From positions 1 through 30,459 of IMG/VR virus record IMGVR_UViG_3300022072_000084: DNA of 30,459 bases, one strand, 5' to 3'. The translations under genes and the position numbers were made by a program. The stretch's first letter is position 1. Each line of letters starts with the position of its first letter. Of the stretch, positions 23,497 through 30,453 are shown one piece after another. This stretch comes from a virus. Below the pieces are notes generated by a model, which had not been told where the DNA came from, did not search any database, and saw only the letters and a program-made list of their open reading frames with translations.

Positions 23497-24227
23497 AGCT
23501 TCCCTATCCATCTATTATTTTTGTCTGTAATCATTCTAATCAATGAAGGCTCGCCCATTTCATTTAACCAACCCACGCCCAACATTGGCTTTTTGGCGAA
23601 ATTTTTGCCATAAGCAAAGGCCATAGAATTAACATCGATTAAGCAACCCACTATCATATTGAATCTTTCCATCATTGTTGACTTCGACCATGTTATTTCA
23701 AATTTCTGATGGTGATGCCCTTGAACCGCGCTATTTCCTTGTTCTGATGAAAGTTTATTATAACCGCCGCTTTTTCCATGAACAACCGATACAAAACCCT
23801 GTAAAGTTTCCACTAAAAGCTCGTGATGCCATTCCCAAAGAGGAGTATCATAAAGCTCATTGAGATCTTTTAAGTGTCTTATTGGAATCCCACCTTCCTT
23901 AATTTTACGATAGGCTAAAGATCCGTGATTTGATTCGCAAATATACATTTTTGGAAATAACTCTTTTAATCTTTGAATTTCTTCTATTGCCTCTTCAAGT
24001 TCCTGATCGGCGCTAGGCAAAGAGGAATCACTTGAATGAAAAGAAATTGCGTGTCCGTCAACCGTATCACCAACATTTAAAATTATTTCCGGTTTGTAAT
24101 TATCTTTTATAGCTTTTAAAAATGGATACCAATCTTTATGCGCGTATGGAAAGTGAAGATCTGAAATTATTAATACTCTTTGATCAAAAGACACAATTGG
24201 CTTTATATGATTGCCTAATTCTCGCAA
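23493..24227 (-). CDS. Calcineurin-like metallophosphoesterase
   Basis: The 244-residue enzyme carries the full set of metal-binding motifs: SDLHFP (Asp23, His25), NVGDTVDGH (Asp54), ESNHG (Asn100, His101, replacing the more common GNHD), VVHGKSG (His150) and a GHHHQ cluster (His171-173). These phage phosphoesterases may act on nucleotides or DNA ends. The start is a TTG at 24227, supported by AAGGAAGG six bases upstream; no ATG lies nearby. The next gene follows with an ATGA overlap. Substrate is unknown. Confidence 0.88.
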   Translation of the reverse strand: MRELGNHIKPIVSFDQRVLIISDLHFPYAHKDWYPFLKAIKDNYKPEIILNVGDTVDGHAISFHSSDSSLPSADQELEEAIEEIQRLKELFPKMYICESNHGSLAYRKIKEGGIPIRHLKDLNELYDTPLWEWHHELLVETLQGFVSVVHGKSGGYNKLSSEQGNSAVQGHHHQKFEITWSKSTMMERFNMIVGCLIDVNSMAFAYGKNFAKKPMLGVGWLNEMGEPSLIRMITDKNNRWIGKL

Positions 24228-24347
24228 AATGAACCTTCCTTGATTCTTAGCTTGTTAATGTTGTTTAATTATTCATAAGTTAGAAAGACTTGTAAACATG
24301 ACAATATTTTGACGCTGTTTTTTTTGGTGGGATTTGACTTTTTATGG

Positions 24348-24716
24348 TTATTGATGCCTTAATTCGTAGTCTTCTCTTTGATCGTAATAATCTTTTGTTG
24401 CTTGTTCAATTATTTCATCACCAATAGAAATAATATATTCATCTTTTATATTATCAATTGGAAAGTCTAATTTGACTCCATTTAATTCTATTTCAATTTG
24501 AAGATCTTCGACGTGGGCCGGCTCTTCTGGCTCTGTTCTTGATCCTCTTGATCCCTCTTGAATAGTACCACTTGCTTTTATTTCTAATTCGAATTCTTTT
24601 ATGCTATCACCTCCACTAAATAATTCACAAAAGAAATAAAAATTATCATTCTTAATTAAAGATCTTTCATCAATTGAAGTTTCTACGCTATAAGTCGGTT
24701 TTGGCTGTGTTTTCAT
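24348..24716 (-). CDS. Hypothetical acidic protein (122 aa)
   Basis: No family is recognised. The product is acidic and has a beta-rich middle (SIKEFELEIKASGTIQEGS, VEDLQIEIELNGVKLDFPI) followed by a helical C-terminus ending EDYELRHQ. A small folded domain with a Pro/Glu linker is likely. AAGGA lies nine bases before the start. It stands alone, with about 100 bases on each side, and could be controlled separately. It might mimic DNA by its charge, which would fit an anti-restriction or inhibitor role, but this is speculation. Confidence 0.55.
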   Translation of the reverse strand: MKTQPKPTYSVETSIDERSLIKNDNFYFFCELFSGGDSIKEFELEIKASGTIQEGSRGSRTEPEEPAHVEDLQIEIELNGVKLDFPIDNIKDEYIISIGDEIIEQATKDYYDQREDYELRHQ

Positions 24717-24789
24717 AGATTTTATTCCTTAATTAAGCCGGACACTAGAAATCCGACTATTATAAACACACGAAATGTTAAAAAATGCA

Positions 24790-24810
24790 ACGCCTAGTAT
24801 ATGCGTTATT
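24790..24810 (-). terminator. Weak terminator candidate
   Basis: AACGC (24808-24804) and GCGTT (24794-24790) on the minus strand form a short stem with a 9-base loop, followed by GCATTTTTT. It lies just after the stop of the Cys-rich protein gene. The stem is only 5 bp, so the call is uncertain and it might be an operator. Confidence 0.35.
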
Positions 24811-24816
24811 TAAAAA

Positions 24817-25146
24817 TTAAAAAGAGTTAAGTACAGGCCTAAACTTTTCATCTATAAACCTGTACTTTTCCCCCAAACCATCGAAAAGGTTATCATCTGT
24901 ACAATTGCACCTAGATGCAGTCAGTCTTTTTTGCCAGATCTTACAACATGAGTCACATTGGATAAAATCTGATGGCTTATTATTTATTAAAGCTTGTTTT
25001 TGATCGTGATTAACTCTATTGCTATGACAAGCCTTGCATACCCTTCTAAATCTGTGAGATCCGTCCGGTTTTTTTCCGGATTTTGCCGGAGCTTTTTCTT
25101 TTAAACAAATTTTACAATTAATTAAAATATCATTAGAGCTTTTCAA
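24817..25146 (-). CDS. Cys-rich zinc-ribbon/HNH-like protein
   Basis: The 109-residue product has two four-cysteine-like groups: Cys11-x2-Cys14 with Cys37-x2-Cys40 followed by His, and Cys64-x2-CysCys with Cys80-x-Cys82. The first resembles zinc-binding HNH-like or zinc-ribbon modules in phage proteins. No HNH catalytic His pair can be assigned, so nuclease activity is not shown. The start is a TTG at 25146, supported by GGAGG seven bases upstream. It is the last gene of a run that begins at 25828, and is coupled to the zinc protease gene before it. Confidence 0.6.
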   Translation of the reverse strand: MKSSNDILINCKICLKEKAPAKSGKKPDGSHRFRRVCKACHSNRVNHDQKQALINNKPSDFIQCDSCCKIWQKRLTASRCNCTDDNLFDGLGEKYRFIDEKFRPVLNSF

Positions 25147-25148
25147 AT

Positions 25149-25619
25149 TTATCCCTCCATTTGCTTTCTTAAAATGAATCCTGCGAAATATGTAGAAACT
25201 AGCATTGGAGCTGTTAACTGTTTTTGATCTTGATTAAAGTTAGATCCATGACCAAAACTTTTCGGACTTCTAGCGTCTGCAATATGCACTAATTCGTGTA
25301 TAGTTGTTCTCAAAATATCTGCTCTTGAGTGTATTTTTCTACTGTTAAAATAAATATCTTTTCCATAAGTCCAAGCCCTTGCGCTAGTCCATGGATTTTT
25401 TGATTTTTTAGATATTAATCTTACATTAGATCCGATAAGAGTTTCTCTGATCTCAGCTATAACACAACCTAATGAGCAATCAGCGAGATCCGGAAAATTA
25501 TTTAATTCCTTTTCAGTGAGACTTTTTTTAAACTCTTTTAATGTTTTTAGAGTGATAAGACTAGCGACCTCTTGAATAACTAAGTCTAATGGAGTTAGAT
25601 TTCCTGTAATTAATGGCAT
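25149..25619 (-). CDS. SprT/WSS1-like zinc metalloprotein
   Basis: The 156-residue protein has the HELVH motif at 108-112 in TTIHELVHIADAR, followed by FGHGSNF (His124), the pattern of SprT or WSS1-like metalloproteases that act on DNA-protein crosslinks or protein complexes. In the middle there is ARAWTYGKDIYFNSRKI, typical of the beta-sheet part preceding the zinc motif. The start is coupled to the previous gene and has AAGGGAGG upstream. It is unrelated in sequence to the other HExxH protein at 23188. Confidence 0.68.
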   Translation of the reverse strand: MPLITGNLTPLDLVIQEVASLITLKTLKEFKKSLTEKELNNFPDLADCSLGCVIAEIRETLIGSNVRLISKKSKNPWTSARAWTYGKDIYFNSRKIHSRADILRTTIHELVHIADARSPKSFGHGSNFNQDQKQLTAPMLVSTYFAGFILRKQMEG

Positions 25620-25828
25620 AATTCAGCGCCTCCCTTATTGGCTTTAATTGGATTAAGATAATTCATTGCTTGATTGTTTAAATAAATATTCTGATCCAAA
25701 ACAGATCTAGTAATATTTATATATTTACTGCCCTTTGAGCAAAATTGCATTTTAGCAATCTTTTCCTCTAAAAATTTAATTCTTTTACTAGTTATATCTA
25801 GCAAAATAATAACGCTACTATTCCCCAT
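25610..25828 (-). CDS. Small hypothetical protein (72 aa)
   Basis: No family is recognised. The 72-residue product has an N-terminal hydrophobic stretch (SSVIILLD), a helix with KRIKFLEEKIAKMQF, then an Asn/Ile-rich end. AAGGGG five bases upstream of the ATG is a good ribosome binding site. It is the first gene after the 17-bp inverted repeat and overlaps the SprT-like gene by 10 bases. A regulatory or small DNA-associated function is possible but unsupported. Confidence 0.55.
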   Translation of the reverse strand: MGNSSVIILLDITSKRIKFLEEKIAKMQFCSKGSKYINITRSVLDQNIYLNNQAMNYLNPIKANKGGAELCH

Positions 25829-25887
25829 TTTTCCCCTTGTAAATGTTGTTGATAATTATTTTTAGCTGAATTGAAACATAAAAAGAA

Positions 25888-25933
25888 ATACAATAATCAG
25901 ATAGAGTCTGGAAAAACTATCTGATTATTGTAT
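25888..25933 (-). terminator. Perfect 17-bp inverted repeat, likely terminator after the repressor gene
   Basis: ATACAATAATCAGATAG at 25888-25904 and CTATCTGATTATTGTAT at 25917-25933 are perfect complements with a 12-base loop. It begins 5 bases after the repressor stop. On the minus strand it is followed by TTTCTTTTTATG, so it can end the repressor transcript, although the stem is AT-rich. The length and perfection would also allow an operator or recombination role. Confidence 0.6.
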
Positions 25934-25937
25934 AACT

Positions 25938-26303
25938 CTATAAAAAATCCCTAAAAGTTAGCTTGATCGGAGCGATTCCCTTACTAGATCCCATGAACAA
26001 AGATCTTTCCGGTTTATCTGCGTCACTAACCGCACTTTCCTCACAAGCAGCCTCTAGGCTTAATCTCGTATCATCCAAGATCGCTTTAAATATTGTTTCT
26101 TGCTCGGTACTCAAAACAATAGCGACCTGTGGAATAATACTATATGGAATCGAGCATTTTGCTCGCTCAATATTAGAAATAAACTGGCCATTTTTAAAAC
26201 CAAGTTTTCTGCTTAATTCCATTTGACTAATATCAGATTTTGCTCTTAAACTCTGAAATAATCTCGAAATATTTATAAACTTTTTATTTGTTATTTTTTT
26301 CAT
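25938..26303 (-). CDS. XRE-family helix-turn-helix transcription regulator
   Basis: I place the start at 26303 (MKKITNKK), which has GGAG nine bases upstream; a longer ATG at 26318 lacks one. The 121-residue product has a Cro/CI-type HTH in residues about 10-65: LFQSLRAKSDISQMELSRKL, then GFKNGQFISNIERAKCSIP. The C-terminal 60 residues are not a LexA-like protease domain and lack a Ser-Lys cleavage dyad, so the mechanism differs from lambda CI. It is flanked by two large inverted repeats and is probably autoregulated. It stands alone on its transcript by the terminator-like repeat. No integrase accompanies it in the window. Confidence 0.8.
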   Translation of the reverse strand: MKKITNKKFINISRLFQSLRAKSDISQMELSRKLGFKNGQFISNIERAKCSIPYSIIPQVAIVLSTEQETIFKAILDDTRLSLEAACEESAVSDADKPERSLFMGSSKGIAPIKLTFRDFL

Positions 26304-26325
26304 AATCTTAATCTCCATTTATAAA

Positions 26326-26369
26326 GGCCGTAGGCAAGAAAGAAAACTTTCAAGCCTTACCCTACGGCC
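26326..26369. repeat. Inverted repeat in the repressor leader
   Basis: GGCCGTAGG at 26326-26334 and CCTACGGCC at 26361-26369 are a perfect 9-base pair of arms, GC-rich in an AT-rich context, with an inner AGGC....GCCT stem inside the 26-base loop. It lies 23 bases before the repressor start. Few T residues follow on the minus strand. It could be an attenuator, an operator pair or a terminator for the gene at 26466. Confidence 0.55.
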
Positions 26370-26465
26370 AGAATCAAAACTGAAAGAGTGAGAACTCTAA
26401 TCTATCGTGTAAATAATTTTAATCTGTATTCGTTTTTTTTAATATAGTTTTTGTAAAATTTACAG

Positions 26466-27008
26466 TTATTTATTTTCAATCTTTTTTACTATTTCATTAA
26501 AATTTATTTTATTTAGTTCATTATTTCTTGATTCAATTCTTTTTGCTTCTCTATTTAATAATTCAACATTATTTATTGATACCATGCAATTAGCTCTTAA
26601 TTGAGCTCTGAGCGTCCCCAAGTCTGAAGGTGAGGAATTGCATAGGATCTGCCACCCACCGAGCATTTCGACCGCTTTCCAAGCCTCTGAGCCCATACTC
26701 TTCATAGCTTCTTTGGCTCGATATGATCCGAACTCAGAAATTGCCTCAATTGCGCGCCCTGCCAATAAATCAGCATCTTCTCGAGTTACTTTTGGATTCA
26801 TTTCGGCAATGATCTCTGAGCATGATGGGAAAAATGGTGAACCGGCCTTGATTAAGCCAAAAAGAGCCCTAGAAACTTCCTTGTGGGGATAATGTATAAG
26901 AACATCAGCATAAACCTTTAAAGCCTCGTCAGATGGCTGTTGAGACTTATTAAAAGTAAGTGACATTTTGTATAATGATTTCGCAATTTGTTTTTTTTGA
27001 TCTTCCAT
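26466..27008 (-). CDS. Helicase-loader-like replication protein
   Basis: The 180-residue helical protein follows the replication initiator by 1 base and resembles phage replisome helpers of the G39P/lambda P-like type: ALKVYADVLIHYPHKEVSRA near 29-48, then SPFFPSCSEIIAEM at 57-70, a pattern of helicase loaders in which a Phe-Pro-x-x-x-Glu/Ile segment closes the N-terminal domain. A YRAKEAMKSMGSEAWKAVEML segment follows and the C-terminus is Lys/Asn rich. It would load the host DnaB on the origin. The exact name is uncertain because sequence conservation in this group is low. Confidence 0.6.
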   Translation of the reverse strand: MEDQKKQIAKSLYKMSLTFNKSQQPSDEALKVYADVLIHYPHKEVSRALFGLIKAGSPFFPSCSEIIAEMNPKVTREDADLLAGRAIEAISEFGSYRAKEAMKSMGSEAWKAVEMLGGWQILCNSSPSDLGTLRAQLRANCMVSINNVELLNREAKRIESRNNELNKINFNEIVKKIENK

Positions 27009-27009
27009 T

Positions 27010-27807
27010 TTAATGAACCTCGCTTATTGGATCTGCAAAGATTGATCTTTTTTCGGTTTTTTTATTATTCTTGTAATTACCCTCAACAACTTTCAAAAGA
27101 TTTGCTTTATTTATTAACCAATCAAAGTTTGTTCTCCAGTCGCTACTTTTACCGGTTAAGAAATCAGACTTATGAACCTCGTCAAAGTAATTTTTCCAAT
27201 CAACCATTTTTCGCATTTGAGGAAATCCCTCTAAGCAAGAATTAATTGCTGATATTCTGGACTTGTTTAAAATATTGGCTTTTGATAATGCAAAACTATG
27301 ACGCTCAACAGAATCATTGAAAATAATAATTATATTATCTGGCGTTGCTTCATATTTATTTTTTTGATGAATAATGCTTTCTTTCTTTTTCTTTTCTTTT
27401 ATTTCCTTTTCTTTACTTTCCTTTTCTTTTCTTTCCTTTTCTTTCCTTTTATTAGGCGTATTTGAATCTATTTTGCTTGAGTATCTTCCTAAATATTTCG
27501 CAAAGTTAGGTATTGTGAACTGAAAGTTTTTTTCGCCTTTTTTGAATTGTAACAGACCAACTGAGTGCATTTCGTTCGCTACTCGTTCGCTCTTTTTCAA
27601 ATTAACGCCCCACAAATTGCGAATTGTTGAATCGTGAAAGACATATTCTTCCTTCAATTGATCGCTACTTTCCTCGCCGCATAATTCTAAAAGTGTAAAA
27701 TAGAAATGATAATAACCAATCCCGACTCGATCTCTTAGCATTAGCATTTTTATATCGTTCCGCGTAAAAAACGAATGTCTGAAGTAGTTTTTTTTCCCAC
27801 TTGCCAT
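27010..27807 (-). CDS. Replication initiator / replisome organizer protein
   Basis: The 265-residue protein has an N-terminal winged-helix part (YFRHSFFTRNDIKMLML, then a segment with STIRNLWGVNLKKSERVANE), a Lys/Glu-rich linker at about 120-144, and a C-terminal DnaD/DnaT-like or O-type region with DWKNYFDEVHKSDFLTGKS and NFDWLINKANLLKVVEGNY. This matches phage replisome organisers that bind iterons inside their own gene and recruit the helicase loader. The linker is encoded by a 74-base polypurine tract, as in lambda O. GGGG upstream of ATG 27807 is the ribosome binding site. A terminator separates it from the gene before. Confidence 0.78.
   Translation of the reverse strand: MASGKKNYFRHSFFTRNDIKMLMLRDRVGIGYYHFYFTLLELCGEESSDQLKEEYVFHDSTIRNLWGVNLKKSERVANEMHSVGLLQFKKGEKNFQFTIPNFAKYLGRYSSKIDSNTPNKRKEKERKEKESKEKEIKEKKKKESIIHQKNKYEATPDNIIIIFNDSVERHSFALSKANILNKSRISAINSCLEGFPQMRKMVDWKNYFDEVHKSDFLTGKSSDWRTNFDWLINKANLLKVVEGNYKNNKKTEKRSIFADPISEVH
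27377..27450 (+). other. Polypyrimidine/polypurine tract inside the initiator gene, origin candidate
   Basis: Over 74 bases the plus strand is almost only C and T, with two A interruptions at 27401 and 27415, in repeats of CTTTT and CCTTTT. It encodes the Lys/Glu linker. Such a tract is easy to unwind and can form triplex DNA. In lambda the O gene contains origin iterons followed by an AT-rich purine stretch, so this region is a good origin candidate. Confidence 0.5.
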
Positions 27808-27832
27808 AATTTCCCCATTTCCTTAAATTTGT

Positions 27833-27864
27833 ATGAAAAACAAAAATAGCCCAGAAATGGGCTA
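27833..27864 (-). terminator. Terminator before the initiator gene
   Basis: Read leftward, TAGCCCA (27864-27858) pairs perfectly with TGGGCTA (27853-27847) across a TTTC loop and is followed by TTTTTGTTTTTC. It ends the transcript of the 84-residue gene just beyond its stop, so the replication genes need their own promoter or readthrough. Confidence 0.8.
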
Positions 27865-27890
27865 AATTATACTTGTTTTGTAATTTTTAC

Positions 27891-28145
27891 TTATTTTGCT
27901 AACATTAAATAAAACTTGTACAGATCAAGAGAGCTAAAATAAAAGCCGTCACTATAGAGCTCGACATACTTCTCGCCACTTACTCCGAAAAGGCTACCAT
28001 CGTCAATCAGGACATCATAAGCGCAAGAATATCTAACATCATTTAAAAGCTTGAAAAGTTCATCATGCTTTTCTATGAAGTTGAAAATTGTTTTTCCTTT
28101 GAATAGGGTTTTAAATTTTTTGTGTTGGTCTTGGATCTCATTCAT
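27891..28145 (-). CDS. Hypothetical protein (84 aa) behind an operator-like region
   Basis: No family is recognised. The 84-residue product is acidic, with aromatic clusters (FKTLFKGKTIFNFI, ELYSDGFYFSSLDLYKFY), and is probably a compact alpha/beta domain. It is bounded by a palindromic leader at 28159-28225 and a strong terminator at 27833-27864, so it forms its own transcription unit between recombination and replication genes. That layout is typical of small regulated early genes such as antirepressors or inhibitors of host functions, but nothing in the sequence shows the role. Confidence 0.6.
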   Translation of the reverse strand: MNEIQDQHKKFKTLFKGKTIFNFIEKHDELFKLLNDVRYSCAYDVLIDDGSLFGVSGEKYVELYSDGFYFSSLDLYKFYLMLAK

Positions 28146-28158
28146 TACAAATTACCTT

Positions 28159-28225
28159 ATTTGTTACAAATAGCCCTATTTGTATCACGCGAAAATATCA
28201 GAAAAGGATAAAAAAGCGTGATACA
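28159..28225. promoter_or_regulatory. Operator-like palindrome cluster upstream of the 84-residue gene
   Basis: TACAAATAG-CC-CTATTTGTA at 28165-28184 is a palindrome with perfect 9-base arms, and a third half-site TTATTTGT lies at 28159-28166. TGTATCACGC at 28181-28190 and GCGTGATACA at 28216-28225 form a perfect 10-base inverted repeat 35 bases apart, overlapping the first. No T tract follows on either strand, so they look like protein-binding sites. The stretch is the promoter region of the gene ending at 27891; no convincing -35/-10 pair was found. Confidence 0.6.
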
Positions 28226-28235
28226 TAAGGAATAT

Positions 28236-28844
28236 TTAATCTTTTAACTGTTCATATCTGCTTTTTATTTCTGATCCGGCATAAATAAGATCGTTTTTTA
28301 AAGCTTCGATGTATTTTTCATTTCTATCAACTTTTATATAAAACGGTTTTAAATGCTCCGAGTAAGATAAAAAGATCCATGAATTAAATCCAGTTATCAT
28401 CATCAGGCCTTGAACTTGTGATGAATAAATATTAGGAATTTTACCATTTAATAAATATTCGACTTGAGTGCTATTTATTGGACATTTTATTTCAGCGCCT
28501 ATTTTATTTTCAAAATCAATCGCATCTGGAGAACCACCGCAGGGAATTTCTAAGCTTTTAAGAAATCCGACTTTTTCGAAATTGTGGCCATAAGTAAAAT
28601 TTAAAAACTCAAGAGCTTCGTCCTCGGTATCATTTCCATATTGCATGGCTTCGCTTTTAAAAGTCTCCTCAACCATTCCAGTTAATTTAACCGCTACTTT
28701 TTTATTAATTAAAGTATTTAAAGAAGTCGATCTCTTGCATTGTGCCGGAGTCGTAACTTTTGCGAATTCGCTGGCCGTTATTAATGGAGCTCTGGTTTTT
28801 AACCAGAGATCCGTTCCTTGTTCACATTTTATTATTTTATACAT
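28236..28844 (-). CDS. YqaJ-like / lambda-exonuclease family recombination nuclease
   Basis: The 202-residue protein carries the nuclease motifs: EQGTDLWLKTRAPLITASEF at 8-27, MQYGNDTEDEAL at 67-78 with Glu74, GGSPDAID at 103-110 with Asp107, and AEIKCP at 117-122 with Glu118 and Lys120, then Gln127. This is a 5'-3' exonuclease that produces single-stranded overhangs for annealing. It lies 2 bases after the ERF gene, making a two-component recombinase pair like lambda Exo with Beta. Size matches the YqaJ family. AAGG is seven bases upstream. Confidence 0.9.
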   Translation of the reverse strand: MYKIIKCEQGTDLWLKTRAPLITASEFAKVTTPAQCKRSTSLNTLINKKVAVKLTGMVEETFKSEAMQYGNDTEDEALEFLNFTYGHNFEKVGFLKSLEIPCGGSPDAIDFENKIGAEIKCPINSTQVEYLLNGKIPNIYSSQVQGLMMITGFNSWIFLSYSEHLKPFYIKVDRNEKYIEALKNDLIYAGSEIKSRYEQLKD

Positions 28845-28846
28845 GA

Positions 28847-29599
28847 TTAAACCTTATCTTTTGAGATTAACGCCGATCTTTTTGCCTTTAATGCTGTAAT
28901 TGCTTTTTTTCCATCAAGTTCAGAAATATTTTCTAGTTTTTCGATTCTCATATATTTAAAAAATTGCTCTTGAGTTGTATCCGTCGATTTCATCAAGTCT
29001 TTTATTGTTTCTATTTGATCTCCAGTGATAGGCTTATCAATTGCCGTCTTTGCATCATCATCGGCGTTTACAGTGGCTATTCCAAGAGCCGCTTCAAGTC
29101 CTGCGCGTCTTGCATAGGTTAGAGCTGATTTTTTCCTCTGAGAATCATTCATTTTGCCCCCACTATCAAGTGAAACGAATTCATAATAACTTGAAAAGCT
29201 CGCTCCAGATCTATGCTTAATAGTCGTTTCTAGCTCCGAATAAGAGTTATCAACGCGTTTTGTATTGAATGTATACGATAAGCCGTATTTTGATAAAATG
29301 GGCTTAATTACCCTTACAATTTCCTCCAGTGGTGCATATTCGTTTGTATGTCCTCTTTTGGTTTGAACAATGTTCGGGCAATCTGATTGAAAATTTGCCA
29401 TAGCATTATTTAATTCTTTTTCGGCTTGTTTTGCTTCCATGCGCTCTTGTAACTCAATTAATTCTTTTAATTTTGTCGTGTCAATATCTTTACGGCCAGC
29501 TAATTCTATTAATGCGCCTTGAACATTAACCGGCTCTGATTTAACAACCTCAGAGTCATTTTCTAATTCGATTTCTGTAATTTCATTTTGATTTTTCAT
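28847..29599 (-). CDS. erf: ERF-family single-strand annealing protein
   Basis: The 250-residue protein has the ERF signature: an N-terminal helical segment, then NEYAPLEEIVRVIKPILSKYG at 86-106, split here as a Tyr-Ala-Pro-Leu start and a Gly-Leu-Ser end, then HRSGASFSSYYEFVSL and ALTYARRAGLEAALGI at 159-174 followed by an NADDDA acidic element. ERF binds single-stranded ends and promotes annealing. Together with the exonuclease just downstream it forms the phage recombination module, used for replication fork repair or genome circularisation. A charged C-terminal helix (about 195-250) follows. AAGGG is the ribosome binding site. Confidence 0.9.
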   Translation of the reverse strand: MKNQNEITEIELENDSEVVKSEPVNVQGALIELAGRKDIDTTKLKELIELQERMEAKQAEKELNNAMANFQSDCPNIVQTKRGHTNEYAPLEEIVRVIKPILSKYGLSYTFNTKRVDNSYSELETTIKHRSGASFSSYYEFVSLDSGGKMNDSQRKKSALTYARRAGLEAALGIATVNADDDAKTAIDKPITGDQIETIKDLMKSTDTTQEQFFKYMRIEKLENISELDGKKAITALKAKRSALISKDKV

Positions 29600-29618
29600 T
29601 TTTAAATCCCTTTGTTTT

Positions 29619-30029
29619 TTAAGATCTCGATGATCCCAATAAGTTTAGTCTTTCCATTTCTTTTGATTTCTTTTCTTTTTGCTCAATTTCCATGAAAGGA
29701 ATCAGCCCTTCTCTTTTTTCAAATTGTTTGCATCTTCTTATACTTCCCTTTGAGTCATAAAAATCTTCTCTTTGCCATTTAGTGTAAAATTTTCTTATAT
29801 TCATTTGATCTTTTACATATTGAATTTTTGTATAACTAGAATTAAATTTCTGAGGCAAAGAATCCATGTAATTATTATATTCCGCTTGATCTTCTCTTTG
29901 GAGTTTTAATAATTCATCGATTCTTGAAAAATCATTTGTTTTTTGAGCTCGCTCTAGTGTATTAGAGAGAATTCTCCATTGCTTCATTTTTCTTTTTAAC
30001 TCAGGCCCTTTTTCTAGTTTAATAAACAT
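29619..30029 (-). CDS. Hypothetical helical protein (136 aa)
   Basis: The 136-residue protein is basic and helical, with Lys/Arg/Glu-rich segments (KRKMKQWRILSNTLERAQK, SIRRCKQFEKREG, EQKEKKSKEMERL). No known domain is recognised. It lies just before the ERF gene in an early operon, with GAGG upstream, and could be a DNA-binding or recombination accessory protein. Charged helices and absence of hydrophobic segments place it in the cytoplasm. Confidence 0.55.
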   Translation of the reverse strand: MFIKLEKGPELKRKMKQWRILSNTLERAQKTNDFSRIDELLKLQREDQAEYNNYMDSLPQKFNSSYTKIQYVKDQMNIRKFYTKWQREDFYDSKGSIRRCKQFEKREGLIPFMEIEQKEKKSKEMERLNLLGSSRS

Positions 30030-30031
30030 TT

Positions 30032-30301
30032 TTATTCCTCGTATTTATCGTTGATAGTTTCTAATATATATTCACTAACTTTTTCGCTTACTTCAGTTTC
30101 TATTTCATTAAAAACTTGAGGATTTAAAATCTCAATTATATCTGAAATATCAGAGTGAGAAACGTCCCTATGAATAGTAAAATTATAAGAGAATTCTTTA
30201 GGCTTTCCAGAGTAGCGACCAAGAATTCTGACATATAAAGAATCGAATTTTATATCAGTTCCTATTTCTTTGATGAAATCTATATCTATTGCTGTAAACA
30301 T
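30032..30301 (-). CDS. Hypothetical protein (89 aa)
   Basis: The 89-residue product is acidic, with a beta-like first half (FDSLYVRILGRYSGKPKEF, YNFTIHRDV) and an Ile/Glu-rich helical end (VSEKVSEYILETIND). No family is recognised. It begins 2 bases after the ribbon-helix-helix gene stop, so the two genes are co-transcribed; the next gene follows after 2 bases. Its role is unknown. Confidence 0.55.
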   Translation of the reverse strand: MFTAIDIDFIKEIGTDIKFDSLYVRILGRYSGKPKEFSYNFTIHRDVSHSDISDIIEILNPQVFNEIETEVSEKVSEYILETINDKYEE

Positions 30302-30303
30302 AA

Positions 30304-30453
30304 TTATTTTTTCCCTTTTTGTTTTTCCGTTTCTTCATAAACATAAATTAAAAATTCTAAAACTTCTGAAACTTTCAATTCTTTTTTCGCTGCAATTACT
30401 TTAATTGTTTTCCAAGTTTCATCACTCACATTTGAAATTAATCTGTTTTTCAT
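30304..30453 (-). CDS. Ribbon-helix-helix (Arc/CopG-like) DNA-binding protein (49 aa)
   Basis: A complete short frame starts at ATG 30453 and stops at TAA 30306-30304. The 49-residue product begins with a short strand (MKNRLISNVSDETWKTIK), then helix one (VIAAKKELKV), a turn (SEV) and helix two (LEFLIYVYEETEKQ), the classic ribbon-helix-helix layout. Such proteins bind as dimers to operators. Only 6 bases lie between its start and the window end, so its promoter and ribosome binding site are outside or, if circular, within bases 1-30, where AAAAGGGGG occurs on the minus strand. It is the first gene of the early leftward operon. Confidence 0.65.
   Translation of the reverse strand: MKNRLISNVSDETWKTIKVIAAKKELKVSEVLEFLIYVYEETEKQKGKK

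Noticed and set aside
24759-24790. Leftward promoter TTGCAT ... TATAAT before the 122-residue gene
   Set aside because: The -10 is perfect but the spacer is 20 bases, too long for a normal promoter; left unassigned.
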